Source of the DNA: Shewanella denitrificans OS217
GTDB lineage: Bacteria > Pseudomonadota > Gammaproteobacteria > Enterobacterales > Shewanellaceae
Reading direction: 5' to 3'
Length of the DNA: 64,000 nt
Assembly: GCF_000013765.1 (NCBI RefSeq)
Contig: NC_007954.1
Location: forward strand, 1,240,001 to 1,304,000
The translations under genes were made by a program, and so were the position numbers. The notes beneath the pieces were generated by a model. The model ran no database searches and was not told the DNA's origin. It saw only the letters and a program-made list of their open reading frames with translations. This document shows positions 45,329 through 54,236 of the stretch, piece after piece. Within the stretch, counting starts at the first letter, position 1, and each line of letters starts with the position of its first letter.

Positions 45329-46374
45329 TGACTCAGAGCTGGCCTAAATTAATCTTACGCTTGCTCACATGCTTGCTGGCATTCTTGTTGGTAATAGTCA
45401 GCCCGCTATTTGCCGCAAGTTTCGGCGCCGCCGATATTAGCCTCAGTCAAGTGATTGCCGCTTTAGCCCACAGCCTGTTTGGCCTTGGAGAGGTGAGCCC
45501 GTTAATCGAGCGTATCGTGATGGATCTGCGCTTTCCGCGCATCTTGTTAGCGATAGTGGCTGGGGCAGGGTTATCCCTTGCGGGCAGTGTGCTGCAAACC
45601 GTGACCCGTAATCCTTTGGCAGATCCTTATTTATTTGGCATAAGCTCAGGGGCGGCCTTTGGCGCAGTAGTGGTGATGAGCCTGATGGGGACTTCCTTTA
45701 TGATGGCGGGCGGCAGCTTTTTGAGTTGGAGCCATCTTTCTTTGTCTGTTGGGGCCTTTATTGGTGCGAGTCTGTCTATTCTTTTAGTGCTAAGCCTGTC
45801 AGGTTTTGGCAGGGGCAATCAAGTAGAGCGCATGTTGCTCTCTGGGGTGGCGACCTCCTTTATGTTTGGCGCCTTGACCAGTTTGGTGCTGTATTTTTCA
45901 AGTCCGCAGGCAGCGGCCTCAGTGCTGTTTTGGAGCCTTGGCAGCTTTACCAAAGCAACATGGAGCGCGCTTATCTTGCCAAGTGCCGTGGTGCTGCTGT
46001 GCGGTTTGGTGTTTGTTGGCCTTAAACGTCAACTGCTGGCCTTATTGGCCGGAGATGAAACCGCCCATACTTTAGGGGTGAATGTGGTCAAATTGCGCCT
46101 TGGCGTCTTGCTGCTATGCTCACTACTCACGGCGACCTTAGTCGCCAGCTGTGGCGGCATAGGCTTTGTGGGCTTGATGGTGCCGCATTTGGTACGTTTG
46201 TTATTGCCCCGCAGTCAAAGCCTTGGCTTAATCGCCTTAGTTGGCGGGCTATTTATGTTGTGGGTGGACGTGTTTGCTCGCTGTATTCTGGCAAACCAAG
46301 AGTTGCCCGTAGGCATTATTACCGCCGCTATTGGCAGTGTGTTTTTCTTGGTGGTTTTGCGTGGGCGCCGCTGA
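45325..46374 (+). CDS. FecCD-family ABC permease (BtuC type)
   Basis: A 349-residue permease with about ten membrane segments. Seen: MDLRFPRILLAIVAGAGLSLAGSVLQ and RNPLADPYLFGISSGAAFGA, hallmark of the family, and the coupling region GGIGFVGLMVPHLVRLL. It is co-translated with the ATPase gene. No periplasmic binding protein (BtuF-like) gene is found next to it, so that part must be encoded elsewhere. Confidence 0.92.
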   Translation: MMTQSWPKLILRLLTCLLAFLLVIVSPLFAASFGAADISLSQVIAALAHSLFGLGEVSPLIERIVMDLRFPRILLAIVAGAGLSLAGSVLQTVTRNPLADPYLFGISSGAAFGAVVVMSLMGTSFMMAGGSFLSWSHLSLSVGAFIGASLSILLVLSLSGFGRGNQVERMLLSGVATSFMFGALTSLVLYFSSPQAAASVLFWSLGSFTKATWSALILPSAVVLLCGLVFVGLKRQLLALLAGDETAHTLGVNVVKLRLGVLLLCSLLTATLVASCGGIGFVGLMVPHLVRLLLPRSQSLGLIALVGGLFMLWVDVFARCILANQELPVGIITAAIGSVFFLVVLRGRR

Positions 46375-46478
46375 GTTAAAGCCAAGACTATCGTTTTCAG
46401 TTATTACAGCAAGCGCGGCTAATTACTAGGGCTGATATTAGTAAAAGTAATGGAAAAAACCTTAAATTGTTGAGTAAT

Positions 46479-46511
46479 TAGGCGGTTTTACTTGTAAAAT
46501 ACAGCCGCCTA
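46479..46511. other. long hairpin upstream of cobS
   Basis: TAGGCGG pairs with CCGCCTA, with an inner TTTTA/TAAAA stem. There is no T-run, so it is not a standard terminator; it may be an RNA structure or a protein site in the 225-base gap before cobS. Confidence 0.45.
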
Positions 46512-46600
46512 GCAAGACATGAACAACTAAAAACTAACTCATACTTGTCGAATGCTTAACTTATTGTTTAACTTTTTTGTTTAACTAAGGAACATCTTGA

Positions 46601-47389
46601 ATGTCGAATGAATATAACTGGCTAAGACAGTTGAATTTATTTTTTGTTGCCACAGGTTTTTTTACTCGACTTCCCACGCCTTCTTGGGTCATCGCGGATG
46701 ATAATGAGCTTAAAAAATCCAGCCGTTACTTTGGACTCGTCGGGCTCTTGATTGGTCTTATTTGTGCGCTTGTGTATTGGTTCACCCAACAATGGCTGCC
46801 TACCAGTGTCGCAGTGCTCTTAGCCATGGTGGCTGGGGTATTGGTCACTGGCGGTTTCCACGAAGATGGCTTAGCCGATACCGCTGATGGTTTCCTTGGT
46901 GGCAAGACGTTTGAAGATAAACTTCGAATAATGAAAGACAACCACCTTGGCAGCTATGGTGCCATAGTGTTGGCGTTGATTTTATTGCTCAGGTGGCAAC
47001 TGCTGGTGGAATTGGCGTTATTTAGTCCTTGGGCGGCGATTACTGGTTTTATTGTGGCTCACACTTTGAGCCGAGTGTTGGCGGCAAGCCTGATTTTTAG
47101 CGTGAAATACGTCACCGATCTTGAACTTGAAGAAGGTAAGCGATTAAGCCATGACCAATCATTGAATGATCTATTTATTCTGCTGGCCAGTGGTATTTTT
47201 GTGCTGTTTTGGCTCAATGGCTTAGCGGCCTTCGTATTGTTTATTTCCTTGTGGGCGCTGCGTTTCTGTCTGTGCAAATATTTTAGAAGTCAGATTGGTG
47301 GTTACACTGGAGATACCTTAGATGCGGCCCAGCAAGTGAGTGAAATCATGTGTTACTTGATTATTCTTGCCGTTGGCTTAAGTGCCTAA
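46601..47389 (+). CDS. cobS: adenosylcobinamide-GDP ribazoletransferase (cobalamin synthase)
   Basis: CobS joins adenosylcobinamide-GDP and alpha-ribazole in the membrane, the last step of cobalamin assembly. The 262-residue protein has several membrane helices and the diagnostic GGFHEDGLADTADGFLGG, with metal-binding acidic residues, and KDNHLGSYGAI. AAGGA precedes the ATG. It belongs to a B12 salvage group with the importer and cobO. Confidence 0.93.
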   Translation: MSNEYNWLRQLNLFFVATGFFTRLPTPSWVIADDNELKKSSRYFGLVGLLIGLICALVYWFTQQWLPTSVAVLLAMVAGVLVTGGFHEDGLADTADGFLGGKTFEDKLRIMKDNHLGSYGAIVLALILLLRWQLLVELALFSPWAAITGFIVAHTLSRVLAASLIFSVKYVTDLELEEGKRLSHDQSLNDLFILLASGIFVLFWLNGLAAFVLFISLWALRFCLCKYFRSQIGGYTGDTLDAAQQVSEIMCYLIILAVGLSA

Positions 47390-47538
47390 GGTTGAGTGTT
47401 TAGATTTGAGGGTTTAAGTTTAAGTGACAAAAATCTCATCGACTCAACTGAGTCGTCAACACAAACATTAATAGCGTGCTCAAATGTATGCTATTAATGC
47501 CCACCTTATTTCGTGATAAACAAAGCAAGGAGCCGCCA

Positions 47539-48231
47539 GTGAGTTCAAACCATGACAGGCATTCAAGCCCAGAAGCACTCGAGTTAGAGTCGGCTCCTGA
47601 AACGACGCCAGAGAGCCCTATGAGCACAACATCTGTGGATACTCATGCCGATCGTCATAAGAAACGCCAGCAAAAAGTGAAGCTGGCAGTGGATGCCAAA
47701 ATTGCCGCCGCCCAGGACAGAAAAGGCATCTTATTGGTGCTCACTGGCAACGGCAAGGGCAAGTCCACTTCAGGGTTTGGCACAGTCGCCCGCGCCGTCG
47801 GGCACGGTCATAAGGCCGGGGTGGTGCAATTTATCAAAGGTAACTGGGAGTGCGGCGAACGTAACCTGCTTGAAGGCGCCGGAGTGAAATTTCATGTGAT
47901 GGGCACAGGCTTTACCTGGGACACTCAAGACAAGGCCAAAGACACGGCCGCCGCCTTAGAAGCGTGGCAAGCCGCTGAAGTCATGCTCAAAGATGAGCGC
48001 CTTAATGTGGTGATGCTCGATGAGTTGACCTATATGATAAGTTATCACTACTTACCACTTGAGCGGGTCATCGAGGCGTTAAATAACCGCCCATCTATGC
48101 AGCATGTGATCATTACCGGTCGCAGTTGTCACCGAACCTTGATAGAGCTTGCCGATACGGTAAGTGAAATCGTTGCAGTCAAACATGCCTTCGACAATGG
48201 TATCGCCGCTCAGGAAGGGTTTGATTACTAG
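47539..48231 (+). CDS. cobO: corrinoid adenosyltransferase (CobO/BtuR type)
   Basis: This enzyme transfers the adenosyl group of ATP to reduced corrinoids. The 230-residue protein has P-loop TGNGKGKSTSGFG, then VVQFIKGNWECGERN, GTGFTWDTQD and VVMLDELTYMISYHYL, all CobO signatures. The start is taken as GTG at 47539 because AAGGAG lies six bases upstream; the N-terminal 40 residues are then poorly conserved and Ser/Glu-rich. An internal ATG at 47620 is a second possibility. Confidence 0.92.
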   Translation: MSSNHDRHSSPEALELESAPETTPESPMSTTSVDTHADRHKKRQQKVKLAVDAKIAAAQDRKGILLVLTGNGKGKSTSGFGTVARAVGHGHKAGVVQFIKGNWECGERNLLEGAGVKFHVMGTGFTWDTQDKAKDTAAALEAWQAAEVMLKDERLNVVMLDELTYMISYHYLPLERVIEALNNRPSMQHVIITGRSCHRTLIELADTVSEIVAVKHAFDNGIAAQEGFDY

Positions 48232-48248
48232 AGTTAATGGATAATAGT

Positions 48249-48275
48249 GAGTGCTGAGTGCTGAGTGCTGAGTGC
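48249..48275. repeat. 7-bp tandem repeat, about four copies
   Basis: GAGTGCT three times and a partial fourth, then degenerate GAGTGGT-like units, starting 18 bases after the cobO stop. Confidence 0.85.
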
Positions 48276-48369
48276 GAGTGGTAAGTAGTGAGTGGTTAAA
48301 CTTCACTATTGGTTATGGATTATTTATCCATTTTTCTCAAAATAACAATTATTTACTTCAGGGGTGAAC

Positions 48370-49215
48370 ATGCCTCACTTTTCAGTTTTCACGCTCAAAC
48401 TTGCTTTCTTGTCAGCTTGTCTTTTTTTCACTTTGCTAGTGGCACTTTACTTACCCAGCCCTTGGTTGATGGCACAAGAGGGCAATTTCAAAATACAGCT
48501 GCGCGAACCTAGCAAGGAGCTGCTGATGGACGAACAGCGCCGGCGTGCTATCCCTATTGCGATTTACCCGCCGCAATGGGCTGATGACAAAAACTGCGTG
48601 AATTCACCTTGCCCAGTGGCCATCCTTAGTGCAGGTTACGGTTTACTGCACACAGATTATGGTTTTTTGGCGACTAGCCTTTCCGAGTTAGGTTATCTAG
48701 TCGTCGCCGTGGGTCACGAGTTACCGACAGACCCTCCCTTATCTGTGACTGGAAATTTATACCAAACGCGCAGTGAAAACTGGCAGCGAGGCGCTAACAC
48801 ATTGCGCTTTGTTCGCTCGCAACTTAAACAGACCATGACAGGGTTTGATTTTGATCACCTACTCTTGATTGGCCACTCCAATGGTGGCGATATCTCAGCC
48901 TGGCTTGCCAATGAGATGTTGGCTGAAAATGAGGCGTTTATCTCAACAGTCATCACCTTAGACAGCCGCCGCGTGCCGCTGCCTAAGACCGCTGCTATCA
49001 AGTTGTTATCCATTCGTGGCAGTGACTTCCCCGCCGACAAAGACGTATTGCCAACTCCTGATGAGCAACAAGCCTTAGGGCTTTGTATCATTAGTATTCC
49101 CAGGTCACGCCATAACGACATGTATGATGCTGGCCCAGTCTGGCTTAAGGCTGAAATCGAGCGACAATTGCATGCTTTTTTGAAGACTGAACTACCCTGT
49201 CAAGGTGCTAAGTAA
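48370..49215 (+). CDS. secreted or membrane-anchored alpha/beta-hydrolase
   Basis: A 281-residue protein with an N-terminal hydrophobic signal or anchor (residues 8-30, LKLAFLSACLFFTLLVALYL). Seen: PVAILSAGYGLLHTDYGFLA as oxyanion region, nucleophile elbow GHSNGGD (Ser near 176), and a C-terminal SRHNDMYD with a likely catalytic His. Resembles dienelactone-hydrolase or chlorophyllase-like enzymes only in outline; substrate unknown. AGGGG precedes the ATG at 48370. Confidence 0.78.
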   Translation: MPHFSVFTLKLAFLSACLFFTLLVALYLPSPWLMAQEGNFKIQLREPSKELLMDEQRRRAIPIAIYPPQWADDKNCVNSPCPVAILSAGYGLLHTDYGFLATSLSELGYLVVAVGHELPTDPPLSVTGNLYQTRSENWQRGANTLRFVRSQLKQTMTGFDFDHLLLIGHSNGGDISAWLANEMLAENEAFISTVITLDSRRVPLPKTAAIKLLSIRGSDFPADKDVLPTPDEQQALGLCIISIPRSRHNDMYDAGPVWLKAEIERQLHAFLKTELPCQGAK

Positions 49216-49459
49216 AGGGATTATCTTGTGTTAATCCCAGTTCAGCCCATTTCGGCTTAGTTCAGTTCGGTGTAGCTCAGCACAGTTCTGCACAGGCGAA
49301 TAATTTGCTTACATATTAATCGCTTCTATGGCCCCTCATTTCATGGTTTTATCTTGAAAACCCACTCCCTAAGCAGTAATGTCAAGGGTAAGCTTTTGCG
49401 CTAAAAAGGCACTAGTTTAGCTTTAAGCTTAATAAAAAACGATGAATTGAGGGATGCTG

Positions 49460-49762
49460 ATGTTTGAGATGTTAGTGGGATTAGCGGTTACGGATAATGA
49501 GATTTATGATCAATATCGCAGTGCAATGAAGCCGATTTTAACTCAATTCGGAGGTGACTTCGGTTACGATTTGAGAGTGTCTGAAGTGTTGAAGTCCCCC
49601 AGTGAGGCGCCAATAAATCGCCTGTTTACCATCAATTTTCCCACTGAAGCTCACATGAATGAATTCTTTAGCGATCCTCGCTATCTTGAAGTGAAACATG
49701 CCTATTTTACTCGTTCAGTATTAAGCACCAGCATTATCGCCAGTTATTTGAAAGCGGATTAA
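49460..49762 (+). CDS. DUF1330 family small protein
   Basis: A 100-residue ferredoxin-like (dimeric alpha-beta barrel) protein: MFEMLVGLAVTDNEIYDQYR at the start, FTINFPTEAHMNEFFSDPRYLEVKH in the middle, as in DUF1330 or DUF1428-like proteins. Two ATGs are close; the second (49460) is chosen because GAGGG lies six bases upstream. Function unknown. Confidence 0.7.
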   Translation: MFEMLVGLAVTDNEIYDQYRSAMKPILTQFGGDFGYDLRVSEVLKSPSEAPINRLFTINFPTEAHMNEFFSDPRYLEVKHAYFTRSVLSTSIIASYLKAD

Positions 49763-49821
49763 CGGGATCCTTACTGGCGGTGAACTGTGTTACTTGGGCT
49801 ATAAAACGTAAGGAAAATAAC

Positions 49822-50790
49822 ATGAAATCACTGTCTTTAAGTTTAAGCATCTTGCTCTTGTCGGCCTGTTCTGCTCAGTCACAGGCCAAGATAACGGCTA
49901 ATGACACTGTGCCCTATCAGTCAGTCCTTGCTAAAACCCAGTGGCACCATGGCGCAGTAGATTGCGATACGGATAAGTCGGCAAACCTTGATGTTTATCA
50001 GCATGATGAAAACACCTTTATCTTACGGCAGAATAAATGCTTAACCTTCGAAGCGCCCTTCATTTACTTGCTGGTGGGCAGTGAGACTATTCTGGTGTTG
50101 GACTCTGGAGCGCTGGATGAAGCGGAGCATTCTGTCTATAAAGCAATTGAAACCTTACTAACAAAACAGCTAGGTAAGGCCGAATTTTCCGCGAGGAATA
50201 TGCTGCTTGCCCACAGTCACGGTCATAGGGATCATTATCGAGGGGATGATTATTTCAAGGGGCAAACTAAGGTCACTGTCATAGAGCCAAACCTTAAGGC
50301 GGTGCAAGACTATTTTGGTTTCGATAATTGGCCCAAAGGGACTAAGACCTTAGAACTCGGTGGCAGAATGCTGACTGTGATGGCAACCCCTGGGCATCAA
50401 GCGCAGGCCATTAGTATTTATGACTCACGAACTCAATGGTTAATGACTGGTGATACCCTTTATCCAGGTTTGGTCTATGTGAAAGACTGGCATGCTTATC
50501 GAAGTAGCATAGACAGATTGGCTAGCTTTGCTGCCAATAATCAAATTGCAGCCATTATGGGGGCTCACATAGAGATGAAGCGTAGTGGGGGCAGTTATTA
50601 CCCCATAGGCAGCCAATATCAGCCAGAGGAAGCGGCGCTGGATCTGAGTGTGTCACACTTAAATGAACTAAATAAGCAGCTTAAAGAAAATACTGATGAA
50701 CGGGAGCTAAATTTGGGCTATGTCATGATTAAACCCATGGGATTTTTTCAGAAAACCCTCACTAATATCGTCACTTGGATCAGCGAATAG
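49822..50790 (+). CDS. metallo-beta-lactamase-fold lipoprotein
   Basis: A 322-residue protein with lipoprotein signal (MKSLSLSLSILLLSAC, lipobox LSAC). Seen: zinc motif HSHGHRDH near residue 131, FDNWPKG, the ATPGHQAQAI segment with the third His, MTGDTLYPGLVY with bridging Asp, and GAHIEMK with the last His. It is a hydrolase anchored at the envelope; substrate is unknown and beta-lactamase activity is not implied. AAGGA precedes the ATG. A terminator follows. Confidence 0.88.
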   Translation: MKSLSLSLSILLLSACSAQSQAKITANDTVPYQSVLAKTQWHHGAVDCDTDKSANLDVYQHDENTFILRQNKCLTFEAPFIYLLVGSETILVLDSGALDEAEHSVYKAIETLLTKQLGKAEFSARNMLLAHSHGHRDHYRGDDYFKGQTKVTVIEPNLKAVQDYFGFDNWPKGTKTLELGGRMLTVMATPGHQAQAISIYDSRTQWLMTGDTLYPGLVYVKDWHAYRSSIDRLASFAANNQIAAIMGAHIEMKRSGGSYYPIGSQYQPEEAALDLSVSHLNELNKQLKENTDERELNLGYVMIKPMGFFQKTLTNIVTWISE

Positions 50791-50810
50791 TCTTAAGTAA
50801 GTTTGAGATA

Positions 50811-50842
50811 AAGCCGCTGATAGCCCTATCGGCGGTTTTTTT
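50811..50842 (+). terminator. rho-independent terminator
   Basis: CCGCTGATA pairs with TATCGGCGG (one G-T pair), followed by seven T, after the metallo-hydrolase gene. Confidence 0.88.
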
Positions 50843-51134
50843 GTTATAGGTACAAGCCTAGCCTCGTTTTACATTCAGTGATAAATAGCCAATCCACCAG
50901 GCTGCCTCCCATGAGGTGACTGACTCATAGTTGTTCTCTATGATGCTTTTTAGTCTTGAAATCAAAAAAAGTGTCCTTGATGAAAAATAGATAGAGTAAT
51001 AACTTAAAACGACAGTGTTAACGTTTTGTTAAATCCATCTTGACTCAATCTTAGCTGTAAATCATTTAGAATAAACCCCTTAGCTTATCTACTCTTGTTA
51101 GCATTTTTTGCATTCAAACGCAGGCCGATTATTT

Positions 51135-51155
51135 GCCCCAAAAGGGGCTTTTTTT
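51135..51155 (+). terminator. orphan rho-independent terminator
   Basis: GCCCC-AAAA-GGGGC followed by seven T, 135 bases upstream of the lipase start and 290 bases after the previous terminator, so it ends no known gene. A TTGACT lies at 51040 upstream. Confidence 0.75.
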
Positions 51156-51291
51156 AGTAGTTGCAAAGTTTTTTATCTGCTCTATGTTGTTGATGGGCAG
51201 TAACAAGACTCCTGTGTTTAACACTATAAATATAACAATAATGCTAGCGCCGTTAAGGCCGCAGTAGCAGAAAAATGAGAAGGACAACCTA

Positions 51292-52341
51292 ATGAGAAAA
51301 TCGACGTTTTTGCTGTTAGCAGGCTTACTGAGTGGCGCAGCGCAAGCCGCAGTGGGTGGCTATCCAGTGGTGCTAGTGCATGGCTTTCAAGCCGACAATT
51401 TAGAGAGTAGACCCACAGGGGAGCAAGTTCGTACAAACGGCGGCCAATATTGGGCCCAATATTGGCGCGATCGCGCCGATGAGCGCATTGACTGGCCATC
51501 ACAAGAGCGTATCGCCAATAAAATCACCAGCGACTATGTGTGGCCTAAGTTACAGCAAATGTCACGGGCTGGGACTTGTGCCAGTGGCTGCGTGTTTGTC
51601 ACCCATTCTACCGGCGATTTAGTCACCCGTTATATTATCGATAACCAAGCACTGTGGCTGCAAAATGCGGGGCTGCAACCACTGAACATAGTTGCCACCT
51701 TTGACTTTGCTGGCGCCGGTGGTGGGGTTGAGTTGGCCGATTTGGCGGTGAATGTGGCTAACGGCTCAGGCCTTATCGATGCCACCTTAAGATTTGCCGT
51801 ATCTTTATGGCTTGGCATGACCCCGACACCTTCAACCATAGGTGTGTTGAATGACTTACGAGTCAATAGTGCTCGCCAGCTGGCTGCGTTTCCCACTAGC
51901 CGTGTGCCACGCCTGCGTTTTGCTGGAGCGGGTTCTGATTTCTTAGGGGCGACAGGGGCATTTTTACCCGGCGAAGATGATGGCGTCGTTGCCAGCCATT
52001 CTAGCTGCGGCGCAGCATCGGTTGGCAGTTACAACAGCTGTTCTCGCACAGTGGCGTTCGATGGCAAGCTCACTTCGGTCAGCGGCCCAAGCCAGTTTAT
52101 GCCTTACCATTATCCTATGTTAATGAGCGAGGGTTATAGCCATGGTGACACTATCACTAACAGCGCTAAAGATGAGGTGACTACAGCCAATAGCAGTGTT
52201 AATTATCTCAATGGGGATAATTTGCAGTTTACTACCTATGAAGAGAAACGCGGTTGGTGGGTGTTCAGTTCGCGCTATCGCTTAGTGCGTAACTCAGGCA
52301 ATACCAGCATGTCATCACTCGTGTATCAGGCGGCAAACTAA
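51292..52341 (+). CDS. secreted lipase/esterase (lipase class 2 type)
   Basis: A 349-residue protein with signal peptide (MRKSTFLLLAGLLSGAAQAA). Seen: YPVVLVHGFQADN oxyanion region, nucleophile in FVTHSTGDLVTRYI (HSTG in place of the usual GHSxG-type elbow), acidic LPGEDDGVVASHSSC, and MPYHYPMLMSEGYSHGDTI with the likely His. Four Cys in pairs (CASGC, SCGAASV, NSCSR) suggest disulphides outside the cytoplasm. It is followed after six bases by a membrane-anchored companion gene. AAGGAC precedes the ATG. Confidence 0.85.
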   Translation: MRKSTFLLLAGLLSGAAQAAVGGYPVVLVHGFQADNLESRPTGEQVRTNGGQYWAQYWRDRADERIDWPSQERIANKITSDYVWPKLQQMSRAGTCASGCVFVTHSTGDLVTRYIIDNQALWLQNAGLQPLNIVATFDFAGAGGGVELADLAVNVANGSGLIDATLRFAVSLWLGMTPTPSTIGVLNDLRVNSARQLAAFPTSRVPRLRFAGAGSDFLGATGAFLPGEDDGVVASHSSCGAASVGSYNSCSRTVAFDGKLTSVSGPSQFMPYHYPMLMSEGYSHGDTITNSAKDEVTTANSSVNYLNGDNLQFTTYEEKRGWWVFSSRYRLVRNSGNTSMSSLVYQAAN

Positions 52342-52347
52342 GCGATT

Positions 52348-53406
52348 ATGAAGCATAAAAAAATCATCAGTGTTGTCACTCTGCTAGTGGGTCTAGCAGG
52401 GTTCTGGTATTTGGCTTCTGAACCCGAACCTCAACTGGCAATTGCGCCAGCTGAGGTTTTGGCTTTGCCTACTGTCAAAGACGTTACAACCACAACGTCA
52501 GTGAATAAGATAAAACCAAAGGATGTGAGCGAGGTCGAAATTATTCCAGAGTCTATCAGCGAAAGCTTTTCATTGTTGGCCAAAGCTTACGCCAGTGAGT
52601 TATCCCAGCCGTCATACTCAGTGCCGTTAACCGCAGAAGACACTCATTTACTTAACCCAAATAACTATTTGCCTCAGGCAGTCATGTTGGAAGGGGGGAG
52701 TGCCAGCATAGTCTTACCTAAGTATCGTTTCAGTTACCCAGAACCTGTGGTGGTTAAACTCCTTGTGGATGGTATGCAGGTAACGAAGGCAAAAGTCACC
52801 TTGCTTAGTGAGCAGGGCGCAGGGGGGGATGCCTTAGCCAAGGAAGAGATGCAAACCACAGATGGCGATTGGACAGCGCAGCTTAAGCCCAAAGAAGAAT
52901 GGGACGGCCCACTGGAAGTCAGGCTCAGCTTCAGCGCCAAAGGCAAACAGCAAACCCTCTCCACTGGCATAGAATACAGCTACCCCACGGCAACGATTAC
53001 CGGGGTGGGCGACATGAGCGCTGAAGGCAGTGACATGTTAATTCCGGTGAGTATTGAGGTTAAAAAGGCGGGCTACTACCGCTTACGGGCAAACCTTTAC
53101 CGTGAAAATGAGCAGCCAGTAGCACTACTGACCAGCTCGAAGAAGCTTGCCGAAGGTAGCACTTCGATGGAGCTTAAAGCCTACAAAGGCGTGCTTTCAA
53201 ACCATTCAGGGCCATTTACATTGACCACTTTTGTGTTAGAGCGCCGCCCTGCTGTGCCTGGGGAGTTAACTCGCTATGGCAATAGCGAAAAACCCAGCTT
53301 TGAGCTCGGGGACTTTGCCGTAGAACAGTTATCCGATGAACCCTGGCAGCCGGACGAGCAAGAATTACAACGGCTAGAGTTTTTAAAGCAAATGGCAGGA
53401 GAATAG
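52348..53406 (+). CDS. membrane-anchored periplasmic protein, lipase companion
   Basis: I do not recognise a named family for this 352-residue protein. Seen: an N-terminal anchor (residues 5-23, KIISVVTLLVGLAGFWYLA), a Thr/Lys/Pro-rich linker, then two beta-rich parts, for example YRFSYPEPVVVKLLVDGMQV and MLIPVSIEVKKAGYYRLRANL, suggestive of immunoglobulin-like folds. It starts six bases after the lipase stop and is probably co-transcribed, so a role in lipase folding, retention or export is possible. The gene's last 18 codons recur in diverged form at 58086-58139. Confidence 0.75.
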   Translation: MKHKKIISVVTLLVGLAGFWYLASEPEPQLAIAPAEVLALPTVKDVTTTTSVNKIKPKDVSEVEIIPESISESFSLLAKAYASELSQPSYSVPLTAEDTHLLNPNNYLPQAVMLEGGSASIVLPKYRFSYPEPVVVKLLVDGMQVTKAKVTLLSEQGAGGDALAKEEMQTTDGDWTAQLKPKEEWDGPLEVRLSFSAKGKQQTLSTGIEYSYPTATITGVGDMSAEGSDMLIPVSIEVKKAGYYRLRANLYRENEQPVALLTSSKKLAEGSTSMELKAYKGVLSNHSGPFTLTTFVLERRPAVPGELTRYGNSEKPSFELGDFAVEQLSDEPWQPDEQELQRLEFLKQMAGE

Positions 53407-53639
53407 TGGTGAGCTTTGTATTGGTGGACTTAGATATTGAATTCAGACTTTAAAAAGCTAGGGTTTAACTGTCTATAATAGGGCGTTAAATTGTTAGGTT
53501 TTATTGCATATAAAACAGTTATGATTTTGTAGCGTAAATGTATCGCCTCTGTGGTTGTAGTGAATGGATTAATGATTAACTTAGTGAGCTGAGAGATGGA
53601 AGCTCTCCATCTTCAAAGCAACCATAAAGGATACACATT

Positions 53640-54059
53640 ATGAACCTAATTAAATCAGCTGTAACAGGATTTATTATTTTCACCAGCCTTAATGTTTATG
53701 CAGCAGATTATAATGAATTAAATGGTGTTCGAGTAAGAGCCCCAGGCCAAGCAGAAACTTACTTAATTGATCAAGGTCAGCGCCGCTGGATCCCAAACCC
53801 AGAAACATTTAATAACTTATTTTCTGGCGAAGTTACGGTCAGTATTGACTCAATCAATATTCCAAGAGGCCCTGACATGACCAATGGCGCAATACTCGCA
53901 CAGTGTAATGCCACGGTATTCTTGATTGATAATAATGTAAAACGAGGAATTACAAGTCCGGCTGTGATGGAAAAATATGGCTTTAATTGGGGACAGGTAC
54001 AAAGTACTCACTGTATCTTGCTCGACTTTATTCAAAATGGTCCAACAATTACTGAGTAA
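53640..54059 (+). CDS. secreted protein with two tandem YLID/RRWIP-type modules
   Basis: A 139-residue protein with signal peptide (to about residue 21, ending VYAA). Two similar halves follow: RVRAPGQAETYLIDQGQRRW with IPNPETFNNLF, and AILAQCNATVFLIDNNVKRG with ITSPAVMEKYGFNW. Such units of the form 'display value, then (V/I)P.P.TF' occur in secreted proteins of many bacteria, with unknown role. Two Cys may form a disulphide. AAAGGA precedes the ATG. It is the first gene of the segment enclosed by the duplicated gene end. Confidence 0.75.
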   Translation: MNLIKSAVTGFIIFTSLNVYAADYNELNGVRVRAPGQAETYLIDQGQRRWIPNPETFNNLFSGEVTVSIDSINIPRGPDMTNGAILAQCNATVFLIDNNVKRGITSPAVMEKYGFNWGQVQSTHCILLDFIQNGPTITE

Positions 54060-54147
54060 AGATACTGTCATGACCTACTTTGTGGGACGTTGTGACAGGG
54101 TAATTAATCTGTTTTGGGTACTTTGACGTTGTGAGCAAACACAGAAT

Positions 54148-54178
54148 AAAAAAGGGCATCGAATTCGATGCCCTTTTA
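54148..54178. terminator. bidirectional hairpin terminator
   Basis: A perfect palindrome, AAAAGGGCATCG-AATT-CGATGCCCTTTT, 90 bases after the preceding gene's stop. Confidence 0.85.
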
Positions 54179-54236
54179 TTTGTTTTATCCCGTCGTGAGA
54201 TAAGTATTCAATATTAATATCGAAGCAGGAGAAGCT

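Larger units (their letters stand above)
50791..51291. other. intergenic region with two terminators
   Basis: About 500 bases. It starts with the terminator of the metallo-hydrolase gene and contains a second, unassigned one at 51135-51155, which may end a small RNA or act as an attenuator before the lipase gene. Confidence 0.5.
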
